DNA from: Euryarchaeota archaeon UBA88 | GTDB lineage: Archaea; Thermoplasmatota; Poseidoniia; Poseidoniales; Poseidoniaceae | Assembly: GCA_002499545.1 (NCBI GenBank) | Contig: DAME01000025.1 | Coordinates: 1-64,000 of the forward strand | DNA: 64,000 nucleotides | Direction of reading: 5' to 3' | In this document: piece by piece, positions 26,209 to 36,327 of the stretch | Layout of the letters: every line of letters begins with the position of its first letter | Numbering within the stretch: the first letter of the stretch is position 1 | Notes under the pieces: model-generated | Databases searched by the model: none | Told to the model about the DNA's origin: nothing | What the model saw: the letters and a program-made list of their open reading frames with translations, nothing else | Made by a program: the position numbers and the translations under genes

Positions 26209-29200
26209 TTATTGGGCAAACGGATCGCAGAGTTCCCCTTGTCCTGGGAAACTTGTAGGATTGCGGGGATTGGTATCCCACTTGAATTCACAATAATTCA
26301 CGTGGCCGTCTCCATCTGTGTCAATCATCCGATCAGCAGGGTCAAACGGATCGAATTGGAAGTGATATTCCCATCCAGTTGCCATACCATCGTCATCATG
26401 GTCTTGATAGTAGACTTCCGGACCATCATTCCAACCGTCACCATCGGTGTCGTTGGTGATTGGGCTGGTGCCGTTTTGCTTCTCTTCCAAGTTGGTATAA
26501 TTTTCTAAGTTATCGTAAAACCGTTTTCCATCAGGTGTATCGGGGTCAATATTGCAGTCGGAATTCGTTGTATCATTGTAACCGGAGCAATATTTGCGAA
26601 TCAGTCCAGTACGGTTAAGCCCGTCAGTGTCGGGGTCTTCGTCACCGTCCATGATACCGTCAAGGTCGCTGTCGGGCATGGAAGGGTCCATCACGCCACG
26701 AGCGCCGTAAGCGTCGATTGAGGAATTGTCCACCAGTCCGCTATCCAAAGCAAGTCCGGAGTAGTACACTTCCCATCCATCAGGTAATTGGTCACCATCG
26801 GTATCGTCATCGACTGGGTTCGTGTTCCACTTGTCAGGTGCTTCAGCCCCATTCGCCAATGAATCGTTATCGATATCAAACGTGTCATCTTTCATCGAAC
26901 CAAGTGATGGGTCAAGAGCCCAACGTCCATTGCAGGCACAGAAGTTATTGACGGGAATTGAAAAACCAGTGAGATTCATTTCCGAAACAGCATATTTTTT
27001 CTCTACGATGAAACCGCCCAAGTTATTTTGCCAAACGTAACCACCGGCTTCCATCGAGCAATCGTTGTTTTGTGAGGGGACGCATCCAGGACGTTCCCAG
27101 GATGATGTTGCGACCCAAAGACTGTGGGAATTCGTGTTGTCTTCCGACGATTTTACCTGCATCTCCCAACCGTCAAGCATCCCATCGGAATCGGTATCGT
27201 TCTGCAGTGGATTGGTTGGATTTTGGAACGGTCGTGGTACGAACAAGACTTCATTTCCGTCAAGAAGACTATCGTTATCTGTATCAGAGTTGTTTGCGTG
27301 GGTAAGGAAGTTATCTTTCCCAGCAATGACTTCTTCTCCATCTTCAAGACCGTCGTTGTCGGTATCAAACATACAAGGACTGGTGAAGTATGATTCACCC
27401 TCCCATGTATAGCCTGTGAGGGCTTCTATTTGGTCAAGTTCACCATCGCCATCAGTATCCGGATTTGAAGCATTGGAACCTCCAGCACACACTGAAGCGA
27501 ATTCCATGTAATCCGATAAGCCATCTTCATCGGTGTCAAAGAGTCCTGGGTCTGATGTAACCCAGGTCTTGATAACACCGTTATTCACGACGAGAATTTC
27601 CCAACCCATCACTTCAATTCCATCAAGAAGTCCATCACCGTCAGTGTCTGGATTCAGTGGATTGGTTGAACGACCATCTATCACTCCGTCATTGTCGCGG
27701 TCTCGTGCGTTGTATTCCATGAGGTTCGTGAATTGTTCTTCAGGTTCTACAATTTGCATCCAGCTAAAGAGACGGGACTCGACGGCCTGTCCGAGAGTAA
27801 CATCAATCGAATAAACATAGCCGGCAACTGGCGCAATCATGGCGACAGTTTGCTTCTGACCACCTGCCAGGGTGATTTGGCCACGAGCGACAGTGGAGTT
27901 TGCTTCAACCCACTGGTCTTCAATCACATCAATTCCGATAACGATGGTTGTTGACTCAAGTGTAGAATAGAAGACTCCACCATCTCCATCAACGTCCCAA
28001 CCGTCTCGATCAGGATCGAGGTTGCCGTTAGCACCATCACGGGGGTGAAGCCCGTTAGTTGATTCCCATCCATCTGGCATACCATCTTGGTCAGTATCGA
28101 GCCTCCACGGGGATGTGAAGTTCGTAGGGCCAAATGTGTTCGCAACGAGGTATTCTTCGAAGTTGTTCAGTCCATCTTCATCCCAGTCACCGTATCCGTC
28201 GGATGCGTTTGAGGGATTCAAAACCTTGAGTGCATCGTTCTGCGGTTGGTCATTCACGTTGGAGTAACAAAATTCGAATCCATCCGGCATACCGTCACCG
28301 TCGGTGTCCCAGTCGGATGGTCCGTTGAGTAAACCATCACCGTCCATGTCCATGAGGAACCAAGAGTTTTCAACACCAGAAAACGGAGCTAAGCGTGAAA
28401 TTGGATCGAGAAGAGGTGTGTTGCAGTCTTCTCCAACCCCCGTGCTAAGAACGACGGAATCCAAGCCTACTTCGACAATGTCGTCGAGCAAATCCATGTC
28501 CGAATCACGAGCGTTAGGGTTGGTGCCAAAGAGTTCTTCCTGGAAGTTTGGAAGACCGTCTTCATCCGTGTCCAGAATCATATCACAGGAGTGCGAGCCT
28601 TGCGAATTGGCGAGTTCAGACCATGAAGGCAGCACGCCTTCAGCGTCATCATAAAAACTGGAGAGAGTATCTTCCATTGCTTGGTCAAGAAGAAGGCAAT
28701 CCCAATTTCCGTTGAGTGGATCGAAGAGGGTAACTTCGCCTCCAGGAGTTTGTACAACCATTGTATACATCGATTCCCAGCGGTCGTTGAGATTGTCATT
28801 GTCAGTATCCGCACGTTGAGGATCGGTGCCGAGTTCTTGCTCGACTTGGTTGGTTAACCCGTCATTATCAGGATCGCCGTTTGGTCCTTGTTCAGGGTCT
28901 GGCCAAGAATCAGTTTCGTTTTCGATGTTAGCATCGTCGGTTTGATCTGCTTGAGAAGGATCTTGAATGATATCTTCTGATTCACCGTTATCAAGTGGAT
29001 TGAGGCCGTGTTCAACTTCCCATCCATCACTCATACCGTCGTTATCCGTATCGGGTTTATCGGGGTCAGTGCCGTACTGAGTCGATTCAAGAGTATCTGA
29101 AAGACCGTCCCCATCTGAATCTAAACCCGCACCGATTGCCGTACCAGAACCTATCAAATCCTCTTCAGCAGCACTTTCGTATCCACCAATCGATTCACTC

Positions 29201-29295
29201 GTTTGGAAATATCCTGAAAAACCCACAAAGAGAGAGCCGAAAATCAAGGTAGAAATGATTGCAGCATAGGCCATTTGGTTGTGACTTAAGGACAT
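26209..29295 (-). CDS. Giant surface protein with thrombospondin type 3 repeats
   Basis: About 1028 aa from ATG 29295. A TATA-like CTATAAC at 29344-29350 overlaps the alternative ATG 29340, so the downstream start with GGTGAG just before it is preferred. An N-terminal membrane helix (YAAIISTLIFGSLFVGF) is an uncleaved anchor or signal. Nearly the whole rest is made of D-T-D-x-D-G-L/M-x-D-G-W/x-E repeats (for example DTDNDGMSDGWE, DTDQDGMPDGWE), interrupted by beta segments. No enzymatic motif is visible. Likely a calcium-dependent extracellular stalk or S-layer-associated protein. The divergence of repeats indicates old duplication. Confidence 0.75.
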   Translation of the reverse strand: MSLSHNQMAYAAIISTLIFGSLFVGFSGYFQTSESIGGYESAAEEDLIGSGTAIGAGLDSDGDGLSDTLESTQYGTDPDKPDTDNDGMSDGWEVEHGLNPLDNGESEDIIQDPSQADQTDDANIENETDSWPDPEQGPNGDPDNDGLTNQVEQELGTDPQRADTDNDNLNDRWESMYTMVVQTPGGEVTLFDPLNGNWDCLLLDQAMEDTLSSFYDDAEGVLPSWSELANSQGSHSCDMILDTDEDGLPNFQEELFGTNPNARDSDMDLLDDIVEVGLDSVVLSTGVGEDCNTPLLDPISRLAPFSGVENSWFLMDMDGDGLLNGPSDWDTDGDGMPDGFEFCYSNVNDQPQNDALKVLNPSNASDGYGDWDEDGLNNFEEYLVANTFGPTNFTSPWRLDTDQDGMPDGWESTNGLHPRDGANGNLDPDRDGWDVDGDGGVFYSTLESTTIVIGIDVIEDQWVEANSTVARGQITLAGGQKQTVAMIAPVAGYVYSIDVTLGQAVESRLFSWMQIVEPEEQFTNLMEYNARDRDNDGVIDGRSTNPLNPDTDGDGLLDGIEVMGWEILVVNNGVIKTWVTSDPGLFDTDEDGLSDYMEFASVCAGGSNASNPDTDGDGELDQIEALTGYTWEGESYFTSPCMFDTDNDGLEDGEEVIAGKDNFLTHANNSDTDNDSLLDGNEVLFVPRPFQNPTNPLQNDTDSDGMLDGWEMQVKSSEDNTNSHSLWVATSSWERPGCVPSQNNDCSMEAGGYVWQNNLGGFIVEKKYAVSEMNLTGFSIPVNNFCACNGRWALDPSLGSMKDDTFDIDNDSLANGAEAPDKWNTNPVDDDTDGDQLPDGWEVYYSGLALDSGLVDNSSIDAYGARGVMDPSMPDSDLDGIMDGDEDPDTDGLNRTGLIRKYCSGYNDTTNSDCNIDPDTPDGKRFYDNLENYTNLEEKQNGTSPITNDTDGDGWNDGPEVYYQDHDDDGMATGWEYHFQFDPFDPADRMIDTDGDGHVNYCEFKWDTNPRNPTSFPGQGELCDPFAQ
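26250..29240 (-). repeat. Long TSP3-type repeat array in coding sequence
   Basis: About twenty protein-level repeats of D-x-D-x-D-G-x-x-D-x-x-E spread across the gene, often followed by a GT-N/D-P turn (TNPxxxDTD). The antisense strand shows many spurious open frames as a result. Confidence 0.8.
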
Positions 29296-29343
29296 TTGAC
29301 TCACCGTGCACATCAGTGCAGTCTCTCCGACTTCGTACATCGG

Positions 29344-29350
29344 TTATAGA
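29344..29350 (-). promoter_or_regulatory. TATA-like box for the giant TSP3 protein gene
   Basis: The minus strand has CTATAAC, 50 bp upstream of the preferred ATG 29295. Initiation about 26 nt downstream would leave a 5' leader of roughly 25 nt, which supports this start. Confidence 0.45.
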
Positions 29351-29409
29351 CCTTAACTCTCAATGCTTGAATCTCGCTGTCGAACAGATGGAGTGATATG
29401 ATATTCCTT

Positions 29410-30486
29410 TCAGGCATAATTGAGAAGAGAAGAGACTTCAAGCGACCATCCACTTCCTTGTTGAACGAGCGATGATTTGGCTTTTTTACCGTGCCCGCGC
29501 TGCCAGAGAGCTATCAACCACGCGACGGTCAATGGGAGATGAGAACTCGACTTCAATTGAAAAAGAACACCTCCATGTTCATCAGTCGCAGAAATACGTT
29601 CATAGGTACCAAGTCCGAACGGAATCATGTATGCATCACATAATGCACGCCAACTCTGTATATCCTGTATGTAGACAGGACGTTCGCTCTTAGCAAGGAG
29701 ATCTTCGATTGCCAGGCATGTGGCAGAAACCACGTGTGTTGAACTATCCTGCATCGATTCAGAGAAATGGAATGATTCAATTCGTGATGGGGCAAGTAAA
29801 GGCAACTGAGTCGATATCGCTTCGAAAATACGTGAGAAAAAACCAACTGGAAGCAAAACCGAAGCCTCGCCGGCATTTGCCCAACCGAGTTCTCGTACTT
29901 CAATGTCAAGTTCGATTGGTGAAATACGATCATTGATGTGTTGTTGAGAGGGGTTTTGCCACTCAAACACTCTTGGGTCCCGAACCGGTGCAAGCTGACG
30001 AGTGTCGGGTTCCAATTCGAGGAGAGTTTGGGTTGGGGACACTTGCTTCCACTGTAGTTTGATGCGGCTAAGGTGGACCTTTTCGAGGGCAGCCAGGGCT
30101 AAACCTGCGGTTATCGGAGCCATAAGATTACTCGTTATTGTATCATTGGCCAGTGACAGTTTTCCCCAACCGAGGAGATGCCAACGCTGTGACAGTAATG
30201 CTTGTTGTTTCCGCTTTTTGAACAAACCGTTTACGCGAAAAAGAGAGTACTTGTTGAACATCCATTCTTCTTCATCTGCTGCAGCATTCATCAATTTACG
30301 GCCCATTGGAACGCCCAAATGCGTTTCCAATGCAAGCCACCAATGTTGGAAGTCTGCTGCTGTCCAAACAAGCCATGAACCACCGTTTTCATCACGGATT
30401 GAGCCATCTGCATGAACGGTGAAATTTGATTGAAGGGTGTGCAAGAGGCTTGAGGACCGAACAGATGAATCTACATTGCCGCCCAT
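29410..30486 (-). CDS. Protein of unknown function downstream of glyA
   Basis: 358 aa, soluble, no signal or membrane helix. Rich in Trp and Leu; stretches such as WLVWTAADFQHWWLALE, LLSQRWHLLGWGKL and VLLPVGFFSRIFEA look like an alpha/beta protein. The mid region TQTLLELEPDTRQLAPVRDPRVFEW is followed by ISPIELDIEVRELGW. No family recognised. It starts 9 bp after the glyA stop, so the two are almost certainly co-transcribed, but one-carbon involvement is only inferred from that. Confidence 0.6.
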   Translation of the reverse strand: MGGNVDSSVRSSSLLHTLQSNFTVHADGSIRDENGGSWLVWTAADFQHWWLALETHLGVPMGRKLMNAAADEEEWMFNKYSLFRVNGLFKKRKQQALLSQRWHLLGWGKLSLANDTITSNLMAPITAGLALAALEKVHLSRIKLQWKQVSPTQTLLELEPDTRQLAPVRDPRVFEWQNPSQQHINDRISPIELDIEVRELGWANAGEASVLLPVGFFSRIFEAISTQLPLLAPSRIESFHFSESMQDSSTHVVSATCLAIEDLLAKSERPVYIQDIQSWRALCDAYMIPFGLGTYERISATDEHGGVLFQLKSSSHLPLTVAWLIALWQRGHGKKAKSSLVQQGSGWSLEVSSLLNYA

Positions 30487-30495
30487 GGGATTGCC

Positions 30496-31809
30496 TCAAA
30501 AAGGGTAACCAGTTGTTTGCTCATCGTTGAAACAATAACGAATGACGTGATGATGCGATTTGAGTTCTGCAACATCCTTCTTGACCCTTTGTGGGTCTTC
30601 GTGCTTGATCAAGACCCGAGCGTAGAGTTCAGCAACTGCTTCCATCTCCGAAGGGCCCATACCGACCCGAGTCAATTCTTGGACGCCAAGGCGTAGACCT
30701 GATGGTGTGAGGGCTTTGGTATCGCCAGGAAGCATGTTCATGTTGGTGATAATTCCTGCTTCTTCCAACAATTGAGCAGCCTTCGCTCCAGCACCTGAAT
30801 CTGTGTCGCCATGACGTGTTAAGACTTGGTGAGATGCGGTATAACCACGAGATTCTGCCAAGACGTCAAAACCTTGAGCAGCAAGTGAACTCGCAAACGC
30901 TTGAGCGTTACGGACTGTGTCATGCGCGTATGCAGAACCGTACTCCTCAAACTCGGCCAATGCTACTACTTTACCGGCTACGTGGTGGAGATGGTACGAT
31001 GAAACAACACCCGGGAAAATGGCAGTGTTGAGGCGGCGGTGAAATGAGGTTTCTTCGCTGGAAGACAACAAAAAACCACCTTGAGGGCCTGGAAATGTTT
31101 TGTGTGACGAACCGGTCATGATGTCAGCACCCTCACGAAGAGGATCTTGGAAACAGCCTCCAGCGATGAGACCCAAAACGTGAGCTCCATCGTACATGAC
31201 TTTCGCACCCACTTCATGTGCAGCATCTGCAATCTCTCGAAGTGGAGTTGGGAACAGGAAGACGGATTGCCCTACTAAGGCAACTTTAGGCTCTACATCT
31301 CGGATTAGGGCACATGCGCCTTCGATATCAGGTTCCATCCTGTCTTCATCCCATGGGTAGGTTGACAAATCCAAATCACGAAGACCTACAGCACCCATTC
31401 GAGCATGCGATATGTGGCCCCCATCTGCGGTAGATACTGCAGTAATTTTGTCGCCGGGTTGAGCGAGTGCTTTGAGAGCACCAATATTCGAAACGGTTCC
31501 AGATGTCGACTGAATGTTCGCAAACGGTGCGTTGAACACTTTCTTCGCCATCTCAATTCCAAGACTCTCTATTGTGTCGAAATCGCCACATCCTTGATAG
31601 TATCGCTTTCCAGGAAGACCTTCTGCATATCGGCCATGTAAATCACTTCCAACAATTTTCCGGACCATTGGGGATATGATGTTCTCAGAAGCAATCATTC
31701 CAAATCCATTACGATAAAGTTCGCTACTTGATGCAGTTGCATCAATGACGGTTTGTGCCTTCTCCAACGTCGATTTCGAAGGAGACCAAGTACCACGTTC
31801 ACCCTGCAT
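30496..31809 (-). CDS. glyA: Serine hydroxymethyltransferase
   Basis: 437 aa PLP enzyme interconverting serine and glycine with a folate or pterin C1 carrier. Family motifs: ELIASEN-like GMIASENIISP, HGRYAEGLPGKRYYQGC, the PLP lysine in TGSSHKTFPGPQGG, and LRLGVQELTR near the end. The short HGRYAEG and the divergent C-terminal third fit archaeal-type SHMT, which can use tetrahydromethanopterin; which carrier is used cannot be read here. It leads a two-gene unit with the unknown protein downstream; serA is elsewhere in the window. Confidence 0.94.
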   Translation of the reverse strand: MQGERGTWSPSKSTLEKAQTVIDATASSSELYRNGFGMIASENIISPMVRKIVGSDLHGRYAEGLPGKRYYQGCGDFDTIESLGIEMAKKVFNAPFANIQSTSGTVSNIGALKALAQPGDKITAVSTADGGHISHARMGAVGLRDLDLSTYPWDEDRMEPDIEGACALIRDVEPKVALVGQSVFLFPTPLREIADAAHEVGAKVMYDGAHVLGLIAGGCFQDPLREGADIMTGSSHKTFPGPQGGFLLSSSEETSFHRRLNTAIFPGVVSSYHLHHVAGKVVALAEFEEYGSAYAHDTVRNAQAFASSLAAQGFDVLAESRGYTASHQVLTRHGDTDSGAGAKAAQLLEEAGIITNMNMLPGDTKALTPSGLRLGVQELTRVGMGPSEMEAVAELYARVLIKHEDPQRVKKDVAELKSHHHVIRYCFNDEQTTGYPF

Positions 31810-31855
31810 GATTCGTGCTTAGCAAGAAGGTCTTTGAACCCATTGATAGAGATGC

Positions 31856-34800
31856 TTAGTCGAAAGAAAGGTACTCATCATCAGATTCACGAGTTGAAGA
31901 TTTGCTTTGTGGACGAACGTTGGGTCCGGGACGTTTCGAACCAACGGTTATGTTGGAATTCGGCGAACTCTTTTTTCTGTTTGGTCGCTCCGATACACGA
32001 GTGTTGGTCGGAATTCCACGCTGACTGAGGTTAATCTCAGCCACTGAACGCGACTTACTGGATACCGGTCGTCCTTTGGCGCTCGCTTTACCTGACTTCT
32101 TGGCGATGTATTGTGGACGACCGCGATAAGCAACCGCTCCAATGAGACGCTCGAGGGCCGGAATTTCAGCTCCTTCCTCCTTTGGACGCTTCAGCCACCA
32201 ACCTTCTCCCAAAGGTTGAAGTCGAGGTGGTCGAGATTTAGCCATTGACTTCGCTTGGCGTTTGAGTCGCATCTTCACCGATTTCTCAGAGTCACGCGGC
32301 AATCGCTCTGTCATCCAACCAGGCAAACCGATGTCGAGTACTACTCCGTTGACAGTGACCAACATTCCTGAGAGCAAGAGGTGAGTGCCCACTGGGATAT
32401 TGGCACGTTCTGGTTGGACTTTGAAACGCTTCATTCTCTTCGCATACGATACCATTGCCTTTTGATCTCTGTGCCGAATGACGCGTTTCTGCTGTTTCGA
32501 AAATCGTCTTCCAGCGATCTGGATCATGAGCAGCGTGACGACCACTACAACACCCTGCGCTTCCCCGACTTCTTGGGACACATATATTCCCAACACAAAC
32601 CAGATTGGAATGAGTACTAAAAGATGGAAAATTCGATTCAAGATGCTCGGCCGATATATTGGTGGCATTCCTCTTCGAGACGCCTCATGTGAAGCGATCA
32701 ATACGTTGGCATTGAGCGCTTCATCAAGTCCACCACGAACCATCAATCCCGCAATCGCATTCACAGGTGCAGAATTAATCCATTTGCGCATTTTTTTGCC
32801 GGTTCCAACGGCTAATGCAACTTCCATTTCTTCCTCATCGACGACTTGTCCAAGGATACTGCTCAACGCCATTACTCGAGGGTCTTGACCATCACTTTCC
32901 TTGAGTTCAGCGAGAATAGAACGAGCACTGTGCCAATCACCCTTATCGATTAAACAAAGCGCAGCAGCAATACGTGGACGAACCCCAGTCGGCTCATCTC
33001 GAACGAGTTTTAATGACAATTCAAGGGCATCATCATGTTGGCGTTGGGCTCGAAGAAGTGAAATCATGGAGAGACGAGATACCCGTGTCAGCCTGTCCTT
33101 GTGAATGGATTCCTCTGAGGGAGAAGGTTGCCACCCACGCAACATTCGCATCAGGTCTTGTAAATGATCAATACAGGAATTGTTTTCCCAGTCCCAGAAA
33201 TCATCTTCAGTAACCATTCCTTGCCAAGGATCGAGCCATTCGCAAACGAAAGCAAGTAATTCGGGTTCGTCGTATCCCTCGGCTTGCTGTAAACCGTGCA
33301 GCGCTTCACGCGCAGCGTCGAGGCGGCGAGAAGCCATGTAACCCACAGCAATCAACATTCGAGCTATGTCATCATCACCGCCAGCTTGTGCGAGAACTTT
33401 TCGAGCTTCTTCTATGGCTTTAGGCCAAAGTCCACGAACAGCAAGTTCCCACATGTGGGCGCGAGCTTTTTCGTGACGAACTAAAGATGGATCTCCCTCA
33501 ATCGAGCGGCGCTGGAATTGTATTAGACCATCGAGATCTTCAGAGATTGCTGCTTCGTCAACCAAGGCACGCATCCAATCACCGCCAGCAAATTTGACTG
33601 CACCTTCACGACGTTCATCCGGATTTAAATCGAAACGAAGGTTGAGAAGCGGTGAATATCGAATGATTGAAAGTAGCCAGGTGAACAAAAAGATGGCTTG
33701 GCCAAAAGCAATGAACATCCACGTGGTTAAAAGACGATTACCTTCATTGAAACCAACGTCTTCAAGCCATGGTGTAAAGGGCATTAAATCTCCAAATTCC
33801 TTGTAGCATACGAGAACCAACAACAGTACCGTATAGCCTGAAAAACCAGCGAAAGCGAATTTCAATTGTCTCGCCTGCGCATCGACTTCTGTTCGAATCT
33901 CACGAGGCGAATCCAGGGTGACACCGAACATCCCACCAAAACTTTGACCACCGAGAACCAAGTTTCGAGTTAACTCAAAAATGAACGCAAGCCCTACAAT
34001 TGCAATGTTCATGGAAAGATAGAGCGATAAAAATTGTGGGAGGGATTTGATGAACTGCCAGTGGAAGAGAAGTTCAGAAATGATGTCAATTCTCTGGTAG
34101 ATTGAATGACCAATGATGCCGCCAAAATTCAGCACTTCTTCGGCATTTTCTGGCCTGTTAAATAAGACGTAAAACACCGTGACAATACCGTTGAGGGCGG
34201 TGATTGGCATCGTCAGCAAAAAGAGTACTAAAATCAGTGAAAACAATCGGTTCAAGAAACCTGGCTTGTTCGGATCAATCGGATTTGGTCTACCATTGGA
34301 AGTTCTCCATTTATTGATTAGCAGCATATTCCAAGAAGCTCCCATGATTCTTCCGTACGCCATGATGGTTGGTGCCATGAATGTCAACATACCTGCTGCA
34401 AGCCAAATCGGAGTTAGTGTCCCGTCCCCTGTTGTTTGAAGTCCGTACAGAAGAGTAGCAAACGTAGCACCAACAAGAAGCGCCATTGTGATGATTCGAC
34501 GTAGGAAATTAGTTATTCTTTGACTCTTGACTTTCGATTTACTCATGCCCAAGAGCTGGGCATTGAGAGTTTCCCATGGCGAAATGAGAACAGGAATTGC
34601 AATCAAAATTCCAATGATGTAAAGGTTCGGTTTGAAGTAGATTTCCGGGTCAAATAAAAGTTCTGTAATCAAGAGAAGAACACCCGTCATCCCCATCATG
34701 TACAGGCCTATTCCAATCGTCACTGAACCTTCTTTTAACAGATTACGAGCGTCAGATGCGCTACCCGTAATACGATGAACTTCGTATAAGTCATCATCGA

Positions 34801-35014
34801 TCTCGAAGGCGACTTGAAGGTTCGCTAGCTGGCTTGGAATGAACCAGCGCCAAACTGGAATTGCAATGCAGATAGCAACCAACAGAGGGAAAAAGTATTC
34901 TGGCTCGAGTGCACTAACATCTGCAACTTCATTAGCCGAAACGGTGTGAAGGAAGAAAAGAGAAAAAAATGTTGTTAGGAGGACGACTCGAAATCTGCGA
35001 ACTCCGTTGCCCAT
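31856..35014 (-). CDS. Large polytopic membrane protein with helical repeats and basic tail
   Basis: 1052 aa in four parts. Residues 1-28 form a signal-like helix (VVLLTTFFSLFFLHTVSA). About 35-460 hold eight to ten membrane helices. About 480-740 are soluble helical repeats with TPR character (ALELSLKLVRDEPTGVRPRI, DKGDWHSARSILAELKES). Two more membrane helices lie near 780-820 (IFHLLVLIPIWFVLGIYV, VVVVVTLLMIQIAG). The last 170 residues are strongly basic and Ser/Lys-rich, with GRPVSSKSRS and NRKKSSPN. No family recognised. TPR plus membrane plus basic tail suggests a scaffold, perhaps touching nucleic acid or the ribosome. Confidence 0.6.
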   Translation of the reverse strand: MGNGVRRFRVVLLTTFFSLFFLHTVSANEVADVSALEPEYFFPLLVAICIAIPVWRWFIPSQLANLQVAFEIDDDLYEVHRITGSASDARNLLKEGSVTIGIGLYMMGMTGVLLLITELLFDPEIYFKPNLYIIGILIAIPVLISPWETLNAQLLGMSKSKVKSQRITNFLRRIITMALLVGATFATLLYGLQTTGDGTLTPIWLAAGMLTFMAPTIMAYGRIMGASWNMLLINKWRTSNGRPNPIDPNKPGFLNRLFSLILVLFLLTMPITALNGIVTVFYVLFNRPENAEEVLNFGGIIGHSIYQRIDIISELLFHWQFIKSLPQFLSLYLSMNIAIVGLAFIFELTRNLVLGGQSFGGMFGVTLDSPREIRTEVDAQARQLKFAFAGFSGYTVLLLVLVCYKEFGDLMPFTPWLEDVGFNEGNRLLTTWMFIAFGQAIFLFTWLLSIIRYSPLLNLRFDLNPDERREGAVKFAGGDWMRALVDEAAISEDLDGLIQFQRRSIEGDPSLVRHEKARAHMWELAVRGLWPKAIEEARKVLAQAGGDDDIARMLIAVGYMASRRLDAAREALHGLQQAEGYDEPELLAFVCEWLDPWQGMVTEDDFWDWENNSCIDHLQDLMRMLRGWQPSPSEESIHKDRLTRVSRLSMISLLRAQRQHDDALELSLKLVRDEPTGVRPRIAAALCLIDKGDWHSARSILAELKESDGQDPRVMALSSILGQVVDEEEMEVALAVGTGKKMRKWINSAPVNAIAGLMVRGGLDEALNANVLIASHEASRRGMPPIYRPSILNRIFHLLVLIPIWFVLGIYVSQEVGEAQGVVVVVTLLMIQIAGRRFSKQQKRVIRHRDQKAMVSYAKRMKRFKVQPERANIPVGTHLLLSGMLVTVNGVVLDIGLPGWMTERLPRDSEKSVKMRLKRQAKSMAKSRPPRLQPLGEGWWLKRPKEEGAEIPALERLIGAVAYRGRPQYIAKKSGKASAKGRPVSSKSRSVAEINLSQRGIPTNTRVSERPNRKKSSPNSNITVGSKRPGPNVRPQSKSSTRESDDEYLSFD

Positions 35015-35066
35015 GTTGCTCGATTCGCGCCAAGAACATCAAGTCATCGATGAAATGGTTCTATAA

Positions 35067-36281
35067 TTAAGCTGAGCGATGACGTAGCAGGAAACGCTCA
35101 ACACGGTCAAAGGCATCGTTTAAAACGTTGATTTCTGGTAGGTATACGAGGCGGAAATGGCCCTTACCCAAGGTAGGTGAAAATCCACTTCCGTGGACGA
35201 ATAATACGTGCTCTTCATGCAAGAGTTCGAGAACGAATTTCTTATCGTTATCAGCCCACTTAGGATCTGTTAGTCGAACGAACATGTAGAATGCACCACC
35301 CGAAGATTCCACCTCAATACCTTCAATAGAAGAAATTCGCTCAATGCAGAGGTTTCGTTGCGCTACCACTTTGCTCGAATATGCGGCCATCCACGACCGG
35401 TCGGACTCAAGTCCAGCAAGATAGCCGTATTGGGCTGGAGTCGAAGCACACAACCGTGAACGCAGTAAACGTTCAATTCCATCCCGGACCTCGATTAAAC
35501 GATTCGTAGGGTCGTGAATGGCAAGATATCCAATACGCCAACCTGGGGCGTAGAACACCTTGGAGACGCCGTTCAGAACGAACACCGGCACGCTTGATGA
35601 AAGGCTTGCAATGCTGACATGTTCACCTGTGAAATCAAGTCCATCGTATATTTCATCAGCCACAACGATGCAGTTAGGCCATCGTTCCGCTATCGCCAGT
35701 ACTCTGTTGACCTCTTCTGCACCAGCAACACTACCGCAGGGATTGTTTGGATTGATGAGAACCAATAACCGAACTGAATCATTCATTTTTGATTCAATGT
35801 CGTCGATATCCAATTTCCATCCGTCATCGGGTTTGAGTTTGTACTCGACGGTCGTGGCACCATACATTTGTGGATAAGCCATGTAGGGTGGGTAGTGCGG
35901 ACCTGGTGCGAGTACTGTATCGCCTTGGTTGAGAATTGAGGCAAAGACAATCTGGAGTGCTTCAGTGACTCCATGACACACATAAACATCTGAATCCTTC
36001 GCATCCCACCCCTTCTGAACTTCATCACGTGCAATCGCTTTACGAAGTTCAGGCAAACCATACGATGGAGAATAACCATTCATTCCTTTCTGCAGTGCAT
36101 GGACATACGCATCGACCATGTGTTGAGGAGTGGGAAGACCCGGATAAGCGCTAGGATCACCAATATTGAGTTTCAATATTTGGTGTCCTTGTTCCTCCAG
36201 TATCGCAGCCGGAACCACAACATCCCTTATTGCGTATTCGATGTTTGATGCGCGGGACGCAACGGGGATTTGCTTTTCCAT
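35067..36281 (-). CDS. Class I aminotransferase (alanine/aspartate type)
   Basis: 404 aa fold-type I PLP enzyme. GYSPSYGLPELRKAI, LINPNNPCGSV, VADEIYDGLDF and the PLP lysine in NGVSKVFYAPGWRIGYL are all present. The N-terminus SRASNIEYAIRDVVVPA and LNIGDPSAYP resemble the AlaA/AlaT alanine aminotransferase group. Exact amino-acid specificity is not determined by these motifs. It would link amino acids released from peptides to central carbon metabolism. The unknown giant membrane protein lies 52 bp downstream. Confidence 0.88.
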   Translation of the reverse strand: MEKQIPVASRASNIEYAIRDVVVPAAILEEQGHQILKLNIGDPSAYPGLPTPQHMVDAYVHALQKGMNGYSPSYGLPELRKAIARDEVQKGWDAKDSDVYVCHGVTEALQIVFASILNQGDTVLAPGPHYPPYMAYPQMYGATTVEYKLKPDDGWKLDIDDIESKMNDSVRLLVLINPNNPCGSVAGAEEVNRVLAIAERWPNCIVVADEIYDGLDFTGEHVSIASLSSSVPVFVLNGVSKVFYAPGWRIGYLAIHDPTNRLIEVRDGIERLLRSRLCASTPAQYGYLAGLESDRSWMAAYSSKVVAQRNLCIERISSIEGIEVESSGGAFYMFVRLTDPKWADNDKKFVLELLHEEHVLFVHGSGFSPTLGKGHFRLVYLPEINVLNDAFDRVERFLLRHRSA

Positions 36282-36327
36282 GGGCTCACCAATTTTCTGT
36301 TATCGTTGTTTCACTTGAACATTGACC

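Noticed and set aside
26250..29240. Possible recent tandem DNA repeat or CRISPR-like array
   Set aside because: The repeats are protein-level and diverged in DNA; no constant repeat/spacer spacing.
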